NCBI GenBank assembly: GCA_038230415.1
Contig: JBBRNH010000001.1
Coordinates: 62,001-126,000 of the forward strand
Direction: 5' to 3'
DNA: 64,000 bases
From: JBBRNH01 sp038230415
GTDB taxonomy: Bacteria > Bacteroidota > Bacteroidia > Cytophagales > Spirosomataceae
Shown: positions 33,942-42,109 of the stretch, piece by piece
Numbering within the stretch: position 1 is the first letter of the stretch
Layout: every line of letters starts with the position of its first letter
Notes under the pieces: model-generated
The model's input: the letters and a program-made list of their open reading frames with translations, nothing else
Told to the model about the DNA's origin: nothing
Database searches by the model: none
Made by a program: the position numbers and the translations under genes

Positions 33942-34670
33942 ATGATTACCGGCACTTTCTGGAAACAACTTATAACGGGTGTAACGGCCCTGCTCTCGGC
34001 AGCGGGGTTTGCCAACTGCACCCAAACCAACGGGCGGGCCACCGAGTTATCGAACCAATTAGCCAAAGTAAGCAGTATGACAACCCTCAACGAACCCACA
34101 ACAACCCCGCCCGCAGCGGCAACGGGTCTGCAAAAAGCAACTTTCGGCACCGGCTGTTTCTGGTGTACCGAGGCCATGTACGAATCGCTCGACGGCGTGA
34201 TTGCTGCCGTATCGGGCTACGAAGGCGGAGATGTGGTGGACCCGTCTTACAAAGCCGTTTGCACCGGCACCACCGGCCATGCCGAATGTGTTGAAGTGAC
34301 CTACGACCCCACCAAAGTCACCTACCCCGAACTACTCGAAGCGTTTTTCCGCAGCCACGACCCTACCACCCTCAACCGGCAGGGGGCCGACGTGGGTACG
34401 CAATACCGCTCAGTGGTTTTTTACCACACCGACGAGCAACGTCAGTTAGCCGAACGCGCCAAGAAAGAATTAAACGACGTGAAGGCCTACGACAAACCGA
34501 TTATTACCGAGATCAGCCCGGCCACCACGTTCTATGAAGCCGAAGCGTATCATCAGAATTACTTTGCTCAAAACCCGGAGCAAGGTTACTGCGCCTTTGT
34601 GATTGCGCCGAAGTTAGAAAAGTTCAGGAAAGTGTTTAAAGAGAAGATGAAGCCCGAAATGGCGCATTGA
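33942..34670 (+). CDS. msrA: Peptide-methionine (S)-S-oxide reductase, exported form
   Basis: MsrA (242 residues) repairs oxidised methionine. The catalytic motif GCFWCTEA has its active Cys at about 72; YEGGDVVDPSYKAVCTGTTGHAE and the PTTLNRQGADVGTQYRS block complete the family signature. The first 25 residues (GTFWKQLITGVTALLSAAGF) are hydrophobic and followed by a Cys, so the protein is probably secreted or membrane-anchored in the periplasm, although the Cys lacks a perfect lipobox. The start is the ATG at 33942; a TTG two codons earlier is possible. A terminator follows. Confidence 0.94.
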   Translation: MITGTFWKQLITGVTALLSAAGFANCTQTNGRATELSNQLAKVSSMTTLNEPTTTPPAAATGLQKATFGTGCFWCTEAMYESLDGVIAAVSGYEGGDVVDPSYKAVCTGTTGHAECVEVTYDPTKVTYPELLEAFFRSHDPTTLNRQGADVGTQYRSVVFYHTDEQRQLAERAKKELNDVKAYDKPIITEISPATTFYEAEAYHQNYFAQNPEQGYCAFVIAPKLEKFRKVFKEKMKPEMAH

Positions 34671-34697
34671 TAGTTCATTCATCTGAGCATGAAGTAG

Positions 34698-34725
34698 ATA
34701 GCAACGCTTCGGGGTTGCTATTTTT
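34698..34725 (+). terminator. Rho-independent terminator of msrA
   Basis: An 8-base stem (34698-34705 with 34714-34721) is followed by TTTTT, 28 bp after the msrA stop. Confidence 0.85.
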
Positions 34726-34825
34726 GTGTTAGTTTACCGTTGGCTCAATTTCAGTTTGGCAGGTAATACAAATGATGAAATATCCCTTTTCTTTGCTGCG
34801 TATTTAACATTTTTTCAATCAAATC

Positions 34826-35350
34826 ATGAAGAGATTATTCTTGCTTATGCTGGTTATGTTGTCGGTTGCGCTAACCAGCCAAACCTTTGCTCAATATGCA
34901 AAAGGCGACAACCTGCTCAATGTGGGCATTGGTGTTGGAGCATATGGCCTATCTGGGTCGGGTATTCCTATTGTAGCCTCGTTTGAACACGGGTTTACGG
35001 ATAAAATCAGTGCTGGTATAGTAGGTGGTATTGCTTCAACAAATTATTCCAGCTACTACAAATATTCGTATTACTACTTTGGCGCACGCGGTTCTTACCA
35101 CCTCAATGAAGTGCTAAACGTCAGTAACGATAAACTCGACGTGTATGCCGGAGCTTCCTTATACTACCGGGGGTATTCGTTTAAGTACGACGGTCCTTTC
35201 GCCACAGTCCTCGATAAAAACTCTGGTGGAACAGTTGGGATCGGTATTCACGGCGGTGCGCGGTACTACTTTAGCAACAATATTGGCGCGTATGCCGAAG
35301 TTGGTTATGGCATTGCAGCCCTCCAGCTCGGCTTGACATTGAAGTTCTAG
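34826..35350 (+). CDS. Small outer membrane beta-barrel protein
   Basis: A 174-residue exported protein with a clear signal peptide (MKRLFLLMLVMLSVALTSQTFAQ). The mature part alternates hydrophobic and polar residues in short strands (ISAGIVGGIAST, YYYFGARGSYHL, GIHGGARYYFSNNIG) and ends in LTLKF; the terminal Phe is the usual barrel-assembly signal. It fits the small OmpA/OmpX-like barrels common in Bacteroidota. Function is unknown. It has its own transcript, between the msrA terminator and a strong hairpin. Confidence 0.85.
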   Translation: MKRLFLLMLVMLSVALTSQTFAQYAKGDNLLNVGIGVGAYGLSGSGIPIVASFEHGFTDKISAGIVGGIASTNYSSYYKYSYYYFGARGSYHLNEVLNVSNDKLDVYAGASLYYRGYSFKYDGPFATVLDKNSGGTVGIGIHGGARYYFSNNIGAYAEVGYGIAALQLGLTLKF

Positions 35351-35373
35351 GATCATTCCGTCTTCTATCGGGC

Positions 35374-35405
35374 AACGCCCCGCCGGTGCAAACCGGCGGG
35401 GCGTT
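35374..35405. terminator. Strong GC-rich hairpin after the beta-barrel gene
   Basis: A perfect 14-base stem (35374-35387 with 35392-35405) is closed by a GCAA tetraloop, 24 bp after the stop. The T-tract is weak (GTTGTGTTG), so it may stabilise the 3' end rather than terminate efficiently. Confidence 0.75.
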
Positions 35406-35486
35406 GTGTTGCGGGCAGAGCTGCGAAGTGGCCGGGATTGTTTAATTTTGGGGATTATCTGACAGCTGAGCTGACACCCCGACCTA

Positions 35487-36179
35487 ATGAAAATTGTGCT
35501 TTCGCTGCTCATCGGCAGTTCTCTTTTTATCTCCCCCCAGGCTATTGAGCGGCTGTCGGCTACGGTTACAACCCGGCAGGTGCAGCAGGGCAAGTCGGTA
35601 ACGGTGCGGGGCGAGGTGTTCTACCAGCAAAACGGTAACATGGTCACGCACTTCACGTTTCCGCGTGAGGTGGTTATTTTGGCTAATAAACTCGGCGAAA
35701 CCCGGATTTATGACCCCCGCCGAAACACCGTTATCCGTACCCAAAACGAAGCCTTCAGCACCCAAACTACTCAATTGGCGTTTTTTCTGAATGGCACCAC
35801 GTCTGACATGGGCCTGATTCAGCTTGGCTTTGTGCAGGATAAAACCAGCAATACCGGCAAACTGCTCGTGGTGGAGTGGCGGCTCAAAACGCCCGACAAG
35901 AAGAACCCGGTTCAGCGCGTCAAAATCGTGTATGACCGGGCTAATCCCATTTATATGCACTACGCCGACGGAGCCGGGAAACTAATCAGAAAGGTATTTT
36001 ATTACGGCTACCAGCCCATCGAAGGCCGCCCGTTTCCGGCTACCACCACCGAAATTGTGTATCAGGAGCGGGATTCGACCGTATCTAAAACCGTTTACGC
36101 TGACTTTCGGCTGAATGGAGCCGCCACCAGCCCTTATTTTGAGTACACGATTCCGGCGAGTGCCAAAACTGACCGATGA
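35487..36179 (+). CDS. Exported protein with LolA-like features
   Basis: A 230-residue exported protein. After a short signal (MKIVLSLLIGSSLFISPQA) the sequence is rich in beta strands (VRGEVFYQQNGNMVTHFTFP, EVVILANKLGETRIYDP, VQRVKIVYDRANPIYMHYAD). That pattern resembles the half-barrel of LolA/LppX lipid carriers, but I cannot show a diagnostic motif. It is the first gene of a tight operon: its stop overlaps the YidD gene start by 4 bp. A role in moving lipids or lipoproteins in the envelope would suit that context; this is inference. Confidence 0.6.
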   Translation: MKIVLSLLIGSSLFISPQAIERLSATVTTRQVQQGKSVTVRGEVFYQQNGNMVTHFTFPREVVILANKLGETRIYDPRRNTVIRTQNEAFSTQTTQLAFFLNGTTSDMGLIQLGFVQDKTSNTGKLLVVEWRLKTPDKKNPVQRVKIVYDRANPIYMHYADGAGKLIRKVFYYGYQPIEGRPFPATTTEIVYQERDSTVSKTVYADFRLNGAATSPYFEYTIPASAKTDR

Positions 36180-36640
36180 AACCAAATCTGCTCCTGCTAT
36201 TGGTTGCGCTGTTCGTAATTGCATCCACTGGCGTTTGGGCGCAGGCCCCGGTAGCAGACCGGCAATTGCTGGCCGACCGCGATTTTCAGAACAGTGCGGC
36301 CTTCGCGCAGTATCGCCGACCGGGTAACTCCGACCGGGCCGTGCAGTATCGTCGGCAAACGTGGCTGGCAAAATACAATCCGGTTTCGCTGGCTCTGAAA
36401 GGCGCAATGCTTGGTTATCAACGGCTTATGTCGCAACAATTAGCACGGAGTTGCCCCTATCAACTCACGTGTTCTAATTTCAGTAAACAGGCTATCGAGC
36501 AGTACGGCATCGTGAAAGGCGTGTTTTTGAGTGCCGACCGCATCATGCGTTGCAACCGAATTGGGTTGTTAGACGTGCCGCAGATGGACATCAGCCCCAC
36601 CGACGGCACCATTATTGATTCCCTGCGCCGTTACCAATGA
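36176..36640 (+). CDS. yidD: YidD family membrane protein insertion efficiency factor, with N-terminal extension
   Basis: A YidD-type protein of 154 residues. The conserved core is in the second half: LKGAMLGYQRLMSQQL, then CPYQLTCSNFSKQAIEQYG, then GVFLSADRIMRCNR, with the three family cysteines. Ordinary YidD is 70-100 residues and helps YidC insert membrane proteins. Here an extra 65-residue N-terminus begins with a signal peptide (LLLVALFVIASTGVWAQA), so this version is probably exported or membrane-anchored. The gene overlaps both neighbours (4 bp each side) and so is translated together with them. Confidence 0.85.
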   Translation: MKPNLLLLLVALFVIASTGVWAQAPVADRQLLADRDFQNSAAFAQYRRPGNSDRAVQYRRQTWLAKYNPVSLALKGAMLGYQRLMSQQLARSCPYQLTCSNFSKQAIEQYGIVKGVFLSADRIMRCNRIGLLDVPQMDISPTDGTIIDSLRRYQ

Positions 36641-37509
36641 TCGAGTTTCGCCATTGGCTTCTGCTTACGTTTTGGCTGCTGGCTGTCCCGGCCTGTTGCC
36701 AAACCGCCACATTTAGCCGCGAGTGGCAGTTTGCCCGGTACTTAGCCGACAAAGATGCTACTGACGAGGCTACGTTTGTCTTGCAGCAGTTTGATAAACA
36801 AACCCTGACCGCCCCTCAACGCGACTCACTGGCTTACCTGACGGGTTGGTTGGCCTACGGTGCAAAATCGCTCGATGAGGCCAGTCTGCACTTATTATCG
36901 GTTTCACCAACGTCTCCATTTTACCTGAACTCGCAGTATTTCGGGGCGTATTGTTTAGCCTTTCAGCATCGGCAAGACTCGGCCCGTGCGGTCATGCAAC
37001 ACCTGCCCGCCCCTGATTCGACCCTGCGCGAATTGCGGGCGTTGCAACAAGCCGGGGTCGCTCTGTTGCAACGCCGATACGCCTGGTATGACACCCTTCG
37101 CCAGCAGTTCAGTTATTCGTCGTATGTAATGAGTGCCGAAGAAACTCGTTTCGATGCGTATCGGCAGGGGTTAGCGGCTCAAAAACGTCGGTCTCCGGCT
37201 GTGGCTGGCTTGCTGAGTGCCGTTGTGCCGGGTTTGGGTAAGGTCTATGCCGGGAAAGCAAAACAGGGTATCGCGGCTTTTTTGCCGGTGCTGACGCTGG
37301 GTCTGCTGACTTGGGAAGGCTACCGCAAAGACGGCCCCACAAGCCTGCGGTTTCTGGGTTTCGGGTCGCTTTTCACCGTATTTTATATCGGCAATATCTG
37401 GGGAAGTACGCTGGCCGTGAAGGTTCGGCGCGATGAATTTAACCGGGGTTATGACAACAAAATTTTGTTTGATATGCACATTCCTCTGCGGAATCTGCTT
37501 AATCGGTAA
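36637..37509 (+). CDS. Exported TPR-like protein with C-terminal hydrophobic hairpin
   Basis: A 290-residue protein I do not recognise by name. It has a signal peptide (LLLTFWLLAVPACCQ), a helical middle of about 150 residues with TPR-like spacing (QFARYLADKDATDEATFVLQ), and from about residue 190 the motif AVVPGLGKVYAGKAKQG followed by two hydrophobic helices. That motif recalls the TM2/DUF5683 type of membrane hairpin. The downstream gene encodes a similar protein with MPGAGQLYAGKPGE in the same place, so the two are paralogues. Start overlaps the YidD stop as ATGA. Confidence 0.7.
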   Translation: MIEFRHWLLLTFWLLAVPACCQTATFSREWQFARYLADKDATDEATFVLQQFDKQTLTAPQRDSLAYLTGWLAYGAKSLDEASLHLLSVSPTSPFYLNSQYFGAYCLAFQHRQDSARAVMQHLPAPDSTLRELRALQQAGVALLQRRYAWYDTLRQQFSYSSYVMSAEETRFDAYRQGLAAQKRRSPAVAGLLSAVVPGLGKVYAGKAKQGIAAFLPVLTLGLLTWEGYRKDGPTSLRFLGFGSLFTVFYIGNIWGSTLAVKVRRDEFNRGYDNKILFDMHIPLRNLLNR

Positions 37510-38296
37510 GTCGCAAACACCCCAACCGGCCATCATTACTGCCGATTCACTGTTTGCATCGGGGCAGTTTCTGGCGGCTCGTGTGGCTTACGAACGGGTG
37601 CTATTTGCCGGTGGCGAACCTGCCGGGCTGTTTCCGGCGGCTGTTGGCAAGGCCCGTTGCCTGAAACAACAGGGGCTGTATGCCCCCGCCGTCTCGTTTC
37701 TGAACGGGCAGATGCAGACCAATTATCCCGACAGTTTGCTGTATCTGCTCCGGCACGAGCAGATTATGTGTGCCTACTTAGCCGGGCAGTTCGAGAACAC
37801 GCTCTCGCTGACAGACCGTTTGCCGTATCTGCATCCCGACGCGCTACCGTCGCCCCTGCTGATGGCCGTTCGGGTGCTGGCCCTGAACGAGTTGCAACGC
37901 TGGCCCGAAGCCGATACGGCTTATCATGAACTGGCAATGTATGCCCGGGCCGATACTGCCCGACTGAATCCGTACCGAAAACTGCCCCGGCTCAAAAGCG
38001 AAAAAAAGGCGCAGTGGCTTTCCACGTTTATGCCGGGAGCCGGACAATTGTATGCCGGAAAACCCGGCGAGGCCGCGTTGAGTGTGCTGGTGCAGTCGGC
38101 GGGATTGTATTTTGGTGTCACCAGTTTTCTGGGTGGGTATTATTTGTCGGCCTGGGGCGTGGGGGCAGGTTTGTTTGGTTCATTCCACGCGGGCGGTGTG
38201 CGCCGGGCCGAGGTGTTGGTGCGGCAACTCAACCAAAAACGGGCGGCAGCGTTCAATGCACAAGCCCGGCAACAGGTGTTAGACTTGGTGAAGTAG
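37451..38296 (+). CDS. Exported TPR-like protein with C-terminal hydrophobic hairpin, paralogue of the previous gene
   Basis: A protein of about 281 residues with a signal peptide (MTTKFCLICTFLCGICLIG), a TPR-like helical body (FASGQFLAARVAYERVLFAG) and a C-terminal region with FMPGAGQLYAGKPGE and two hydrophobic helices, ending in a basic amphipathic tail. It is related to the upstream gene by layout and by the PGxGxxYAGK motif. The ATG at 37451 is preferred as it gives a proper signal peptide; it overlaps the upstream gene by 59 bp, and an ATG six codons earlier is possible. Last gene of the YidD operon, closed by a 19-base hairpin. Confidence 0.7.
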   Translation: MTTKFCLICTFLCGICLIGKSQTPQPAIITADSLFASGQFLAARVAYERVLFAGGEPAGLFPAAVGKARCLKQQGLYAPAVSFLNGQMQTNYPDSLLYLLRHEQIMCAYLAGQFENTLSLTDRLPYLHPDALPSPLLMAVRVLALNELQRWPEADTAYHELAMYARADTARLNPYRKLPRLKSEKKAQWLSTFMPGAGQLYAGKPGEAALSVLVQSAGLYFGVTSFLGGYYLSAWGVGAGLFGSFHAGGVRRAEVLVRQLNQKRAAAFNAQARQQVLDLVK

Positions 38297-38308
38297 TGCT
38301 TTGTCAAC

Positions 38309-38352
38309 ACGCGAAACGCCCCGCTCTGGCATCAGAGCGGGGCGTTTCGCGT
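38309..38352. terminator. Bidirectional terminator-like hairpin
   Basis: A perfect 19-base stem (38309-38327 with 38334-38352) with a 6-base loop sits between the convergent YidD operon and TM2 gene and could end transcripts from both sides. Confidence 0.8.
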
Positions 38353-38368
38353 GAGTTAAACGCGTGAG

Positions 38369-38809
38369 CTATTGGTTTGCCCACATAAAAAACTTGGGGT
38401 TATCCTCGTATTTCGACATGTTATCCTTGTTTATGATCAAGGTAATAAAGTCAACTAAGGGTACGATACCAAAAATACCACCGCAAGTCAGGATGTAGCC
38501 AATCCAGGTGAAGGTTTTGGTGCCGAGGTACAGGCGGTGAATACCCAAACCACCCAAAAAGAAGTTCAGTAGCAGGGCCGTCGTAAAGTTTTTGTCGGCT
38601 TTTACGCGGGCAGTTCCGGTCAGGTCGGCGGTCATCTGCTGGCTCTGGAGCAGGTTTGTGCTAACGGTGGCAAGGCTAACGTCTTCGCTTTTGGCGAGGA
38701 GTTGTTCAACCTGCTGGTCGTCAATCACGTAGGCATCTGCCGAAACATCGGCGGCACGGGCGGTCAGGGTTGCTACGGTGAGCAGGCAAAAGAGAAATAA
38801 TTTTTTCAT
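38369..38809 (-). CDS. Exported TM2 domain-containing protein
   Basis: A 146-residue membrane protein. A signal peptide (LFLFCLLTVATLTARA) is followed by a soluble stretch of about 55 residues and then a TM2 domain: ALLLNFFLGGLGIHRLYLG and GGIFGIVPLVDFITLI form the two helices with the characteristic short basic turn. It ends in a hydrophilic tail. TM2 proteins are widespread and of unknown function. It is transcribed alone, facing the YidD operon across a hairpin. Confidence 0.9.
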   Translation of the reverse strand: MKKLFLFCLLTVATLTARAADVSADAYVIDDQQVEQLLAKSEDVSLATVSTNLLQSQQMTADLTGTARVKADKNFTTALLLNFFLGGLGIHRLYLGTKTFTWIGYILTCGGIFGIVPLVDFITLIINKDNMSKYEDNPKFFMWANQ

Positions 38810-38881
38810 GGTATTGCAGCGAATGATTAGTTGGAAGCCAAAAATACGGCCTATCGTTCAACATTAACAAACCGAATAAAA

Positions 38882-38917
38882 AAAAAGCCCTGTTACATCT
38901 GCGTATCGGGGCTTTTT
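38882..38917 (-). terminator. Terminator of the prolyl oligopeptidase gene
   Basis: A 9-base stem (38882-38890 with 38909-38917) ends in T residues on the minus strand, 13 bp past the stop at 38930. Confidence 0.75.
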
Positions 38918-38929
38918 AGCAAAACTAAC

Positions 38930-41059
38930 CTACCTGGCAGCTACTTCTTTCAGGGTTTTGACACCCATGTTCCAGAACATAAATGAGTATATATCGGCTG
39001 TTTCTTCGATGGCCTTTTTGGTGTTGCTCGCGCCGTGACCCGAATTGGTATCAATCCGAATCAGAATGGGATTCTGGCCCTTGTAGGCTTCCTGTAGCGT
39101 AGCGGCATATTTGAACGAGTGCGCCGGAACCACCCGGTCGTCATGGTCGGCAGTGGTAATCATCGTAGCGGGGTAATTGAGGCCGGGCCTGATGTTTTGA
39201 ATCGGCGAGTAAGCGTAGATGGCTTTGAACTCGTCGGCGTTGTCGCTGCTGCCATAGTCGCTCACCCAGCCCCAGCCAACGGTGAACTTATGAAACCGGA
39301 GCATATCCATCACACCTACCGCCGGAATCGCGACCTTGAACAGGTCGGGCCGCTGGTTTATGACCGCTCCAACCAACAACCCCCCGTTTGAGCCGCCTTC
39401 GAGGGCCAGCTTTTGGGACGACGTGTATTTTTTGGCAATCAGATACTCCGCAGCCGCAATACAATCGTCGAAGACGTTCTGTTTTTTGAGTTTCATACCC
39501 TGTTCGTGCCAGGTTTCGCCGTACTCGCCCCCACCCCGCAAATTTACCTGGGCATAAACCCCGCCCTGATCCAGAAACGGAATCAACAACGCCCGGAACG
39601 CCGGGGTCAGGTTCACGTTGAAGCCGCCATAGCCATAAAGCAGGGTCGGGTTGTTACCGTCGAGGGCCATTCCCTTGCGGTGCGTCACAAATAGTGGTAC
39701 GCGGGTTCCGTCTTTACTGATACAAAAGAATTGGGTTGTTTCATAATCGGCGGGCGAGAATTGCACCTCCGACTGGCGAAAAAGGGTACTCTTTTTCGTC
39801 CCAATGTCGTACCGATAGATAGTTGACGGCACCGTAAACGACGTGAATGTGTAGAACACAAATGAATCGTTGTGCTCGCCCTGAAAACCACTTGCCGTAC
39901 CGAGGCCCGGCAATTCGATGGTATGTTCAGCCTGGCCGGTGGCAAGGTCATAAACCTGTACCTGCGTCACCACGTCTTTCAGGTAACCCACAAACAACTT
40001 GCCGCCTGCTGTGTTCGCATCGTCTAACTTCTCCGGGCGTTCGGCTACAAAGTCGGTCAGTCGCCCGGTCTTGGGGTTGAGCCGCGAGACTTTGTAATTC
40101 GGTGCGCCGTTGTTGTGGTACACCAGCAACTCGCCACCCAGGTTATCAACCACTGAATAGTTATGGGCAAACCCCTCGAACAGCCGGTTGAAGGTTTTGT
40201 CACCCGCCTGCAAATCGCGATACCAGATTTCGGAACCATCCGTGCCTTCCGAAATGGTCAGAATCAGAAAACGCTCGTCCTCGGTGGTTTGCGCGCTAAA
40301 ATACCGCAGCGGGTGCGCTTTGTCTTCATACACGAGTTCGTCGGTTTCCTGCGGGGTGTTCAGCTTATGGAAATACACTTTCTGAAACTCGTTTTTGGTG
40401 GCTAAGGCCGAGCCCTCGGGTTTGGCATATCGGCTATAGAAAAAGCCATCGCCCTGCCAGGCCGTTCCTGAAAATTTCACCCAGTCGATTTTGTCGGTCA
40501 GAAACTGCTTTGTATTCATGTCCATCACCTGATACGTTTGCCAGTCAGACCCGGCTTTCGAGAGACCAACGGCGGCATATCGTCCGTTTTTCGACAGGCT
40601 GAACAGCGTGAGTCGCGTCGTACCGTCGGCAGACAGTTTGTTCGGGTCGATCACCACATCGGGCGTACCATCGAGTCCTTTTTGCCGATACAGCACCGAC
40701 TGATTTTGCAGCCCGTCGTTTTTCGAGAAATAAAACCAATCGCCTTTCCGCGACGGCGACGAATATTTGGGGTAGTTGTAAATTTTTTCGAGCCGTTCCT
40801 GCATCTGTTTCCGGTACGGAATCTGGCCGAGGTAATCAAACGTGACTTTGTTTTGGGCTTTCACCCAGTCGGCGGTTTCGGCAGAGCGGTCATCTTCGAG
40901 CCACCGATACGGGTCTTTAACCGCCGTGCCGTGATAGGTATCGGTTTGGTCGGTCTGGCGGGTTTTTGGGTACGTGAGCGGCCCGGTCTGGGCTAATACG
41001 GTGGCAGTTGTGAGCATCAAGGCAGCGAAGAGTGCGTTGGTAATTGGGACGTGTTTCAT
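38930..41059 (-). CDS. Prolyl oligopeptidase family serine peptidase (S9A), exported
   Basis: A peptidase of about 709 residues that cleaves short peptides after proline. A signal peptide (ALFAALMLTTATVLAQ) suggests a periplasmic location. The N-terminal beta-propeller begins with DPYRWLEDDRSAETADWV. The alpha/beta-hydrolase domain holds the nucleophile in EGGSNGGLLVGAV, the Asp in TTADHDDRVVPAHSFK and the His in NSGHGASNTKK. The ATG at 41059 is preferred because it directly precedes the signal peptide; in-frame upstream Met codons would overlap the RelE-type toxin gene. Its start is 20 bp from that toxin's stop on the same strand. Confidence 0.95.
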   Translation of the reverse strand: MKHVPITNALFAALMLTTATVLAQTGPLTYPKTRQTDQTDTYHGTAVKDPYRWLEDDRSAETADWVKAQNKVTFDYLGQIPYRKQMQERLEKIYNYPKYSSPSRKGDWFYFSKNDGLQNQSVLYRQKGLDGTPDVVIDPNKLSADGTTRLTLFSLSKNGRYAAVGLSKAGSDWQTYQVMDMNTKQFLTDKIDWVKFSGTAWQGDGFFYSRYAKPEGSALATKNEFQKVYFHKLNTPQETDELVYEDKAHPLRYFSAQTTEDERFLILTISEGTDGSEIWYRDLQAGDKTFNRLFEGFAHNYSVVDNLGGELLVYHNNGAPNYKVSRLNPKTGRLTDFVAERPEKLDDANTAGGKLFVGYLKDVVTQVQVYDLATGQAEHTIELPGLGTASGFQGEHNDSFVFYTFTSFTVPSTIYRYDIGTKKSTLFRQSEVQFSPADYETTQFFCISKDGTRVPLFVTHRKGMALDGNNPTLLYGYGGFNVNLTPAFRALLIPFLDQGGVYAQVNLRGGGEYGETWHEQGMKLKKQNVFDDCIAAAEYLIAKKYTSSQKLALEGGSNGGLLVGAVINQRPDLFKVAIPAVGVMDMLRFHKFTVGWGWVSDYGSSDNADEFKAIYAYSPIQNIRPGLNYPATMITTADHDDRVVPAHSFKYAATLQEAYKGQNPILIRIDTNSGHGASNTKKAIEETADIYSFMFWNMGVKTLKEVAAR

Positions 41060-41078
41060 TTGATGAAGGGGTTTTGGG

Positions 41079-41333
41079 TTAGCGATAGACATCTCGGCGA
41101 TTACCAATTTTCAACACGATAACTGTCAAGATTTCGTCCTCAATGGAGTAAATGATCCGAAAATCACCGACTCGAATCCGGTAATTATTCGACCCGGCCA
41201 GTTTTACACAACCGGGTGGTCTTGGGTTGGCGGCCAACTGGTAAATGCTTGAAACGATCCGTTGAGCGGTTTGAACCGGGAGTTTATCGAGTGTTTTTTC
41301 GGCGGGGGCGGTGATAACAATTTTATAGGTCAT
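41079..41333 (-). CDS. RelE/ParE family toxin
   Basis: An 84-residue toxin of the RelE/ParE superfamily, probably an mRNA interferase. It shares its whole layout with the toxin at 13822: TAPAEKTLDKLPVQTAQRI, NPRPPGCVKLAG, YRIRVGDFRIIYSI and the C-terminal IGNRRDVYR. The ATG at 41333 is used, which overlaps the upstream antitoxin gene by 11 bp; a longer reading of the frame would lie entirely within that gene. It is the second gene of a plain antitoxin-toxin pair that stands alone among housekeeping genes. Confidence 0.88.
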   Translation of the reverse strand: MTYKIVITAPAEKTLDKLPVQTAQRIVSSIYQLAANPRPPGCVKLAGSNNYRIRVGDFRIIYSIEDEILTVIVLKIGNRRDVYR

Positions 41334-41514
41334 CCGTATGCTTTGCCGCAATGCGCTTCGCCACAACATCAAAATCAGTAGTTGGCTCCTGCTTCAACGA
41401 TTCAGCCTCTAATCCATCTAAAAAATCCTGCAAAACCTCGCCGTATCGTTCAGCATCAATCTGAACGGCTTTCAGATGATCCTGGTCATCGCGTAAATAG
41501 GTGATTCCTTCCAT
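41323..41514 (-). CDS. Antitoxin partner of the RelE-type toxin
   Basis: A 63-residue acidic protein, encoded just before and overlapping the toxin. The N-terminus MEGITYLRDDQDHLKAVQID is a short strand-helix that may dimerise and bind DNA, and the rest (YGEVLQDFLDGLEAESLKQ) is helical, as in small antitoxins. It shows little similarity to the antitoxin at 13617 even though the two toxins are clearly related. The identification rests on position, size and overlap. Confidence 0.75.
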   Translation of the reverse strand: MEGITYLRDDQDHLKAVQIDAERYGEVLQDFLDGLEAESLKQEPTTDFDVVAKRIAAKHTDDL

Positions 41515-41536
41515 CGTTTTGAGAAAATAGGTTGAG

Positions 41537-42109
41537 TCAAAGATAAAACTTCTTCCGAATTATCATTTCCTCAACCACCTCCGGCACTATGTATTTTATG
41601 GACCGATTGGCCCGGATGCTATCACGTATAAACGTAGCCGAAATATCGAGCAATGGAGCCTGCACCAGCGACACCTTCGGATGGGTTTTAAACGGGCTGT
41701 CGGTGGCGCGGGGGCGGGGATACACGTACAATCCGTAGAAGTCGAGAATGGCCTGATGGTTTTTCCAGTTACCAAACTGCGCCAGATTATCCTCGCCCAT
41801 GATGAGCCGAAATTCGTGCTGCGGGTATTTTTTCTGTAACCGCGTCAGGGTATCAATCGTATAGCTGGGGCGGGGCATCGAAAACTCGATGTCGGTGGCT
41901 TTCAGGCGGTTATTGTCGGCAATGGCGCGTTCAACTAAGTCGAGCCGGTCAAATTCGTGGAGGAGACTACTGATTTTTTTGAACGGATTCTGAGGAGACA
42001 CCACAAACCAAACCTGCGCCAGGTCGGTGGCTGTTGCCATGGTGTTTGCCACAATCAGGTGGCCGACGTGAATTGGGTTGAAGGAGCCGAAGAAAAGACC
42101 GATCTTCAT
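41537..42109 (-). CDS. nadD: Nicotinate-nucleotide adenylyltransferase
   Basis: NadD (190 residues) makes deamido-NAD from nicotinate mononucleotide and ATP, an essential step of NAD synthesis. The nucleotidyltransferase motif GSFNPIHVGH is at residues 8-17, followed by VWFVVSPQNPFK, and later LIMGEDNLAQFGNWKNH and the C-terminal DISATFIRDSIRANRSIKYIVP with its conserved ISxTxIR. Its ATG overlaps the guanylate kinase stop (ATGA), so the two are cotranscribed and translationally coupled, as in many Bacteroidota. Confidence 0.96.
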   Translation of the reverse strand: MKIGLFFGSFNPIHVGHLIVANTMATATDLAQVWFVVSPQNPFKKISSLLHEFDRLDLVERAIADNNRLKATDIEFSMPRPSYTIDTLTRLQKKYPQHEFRLIMGEDNLAQFGNWKNHQAILDFYGLYVYPRPRATDSPFKTHPKVSLVQAPLLDISATFIRDSIRANRSIKYIVPEVVEEMIIRKKFYL

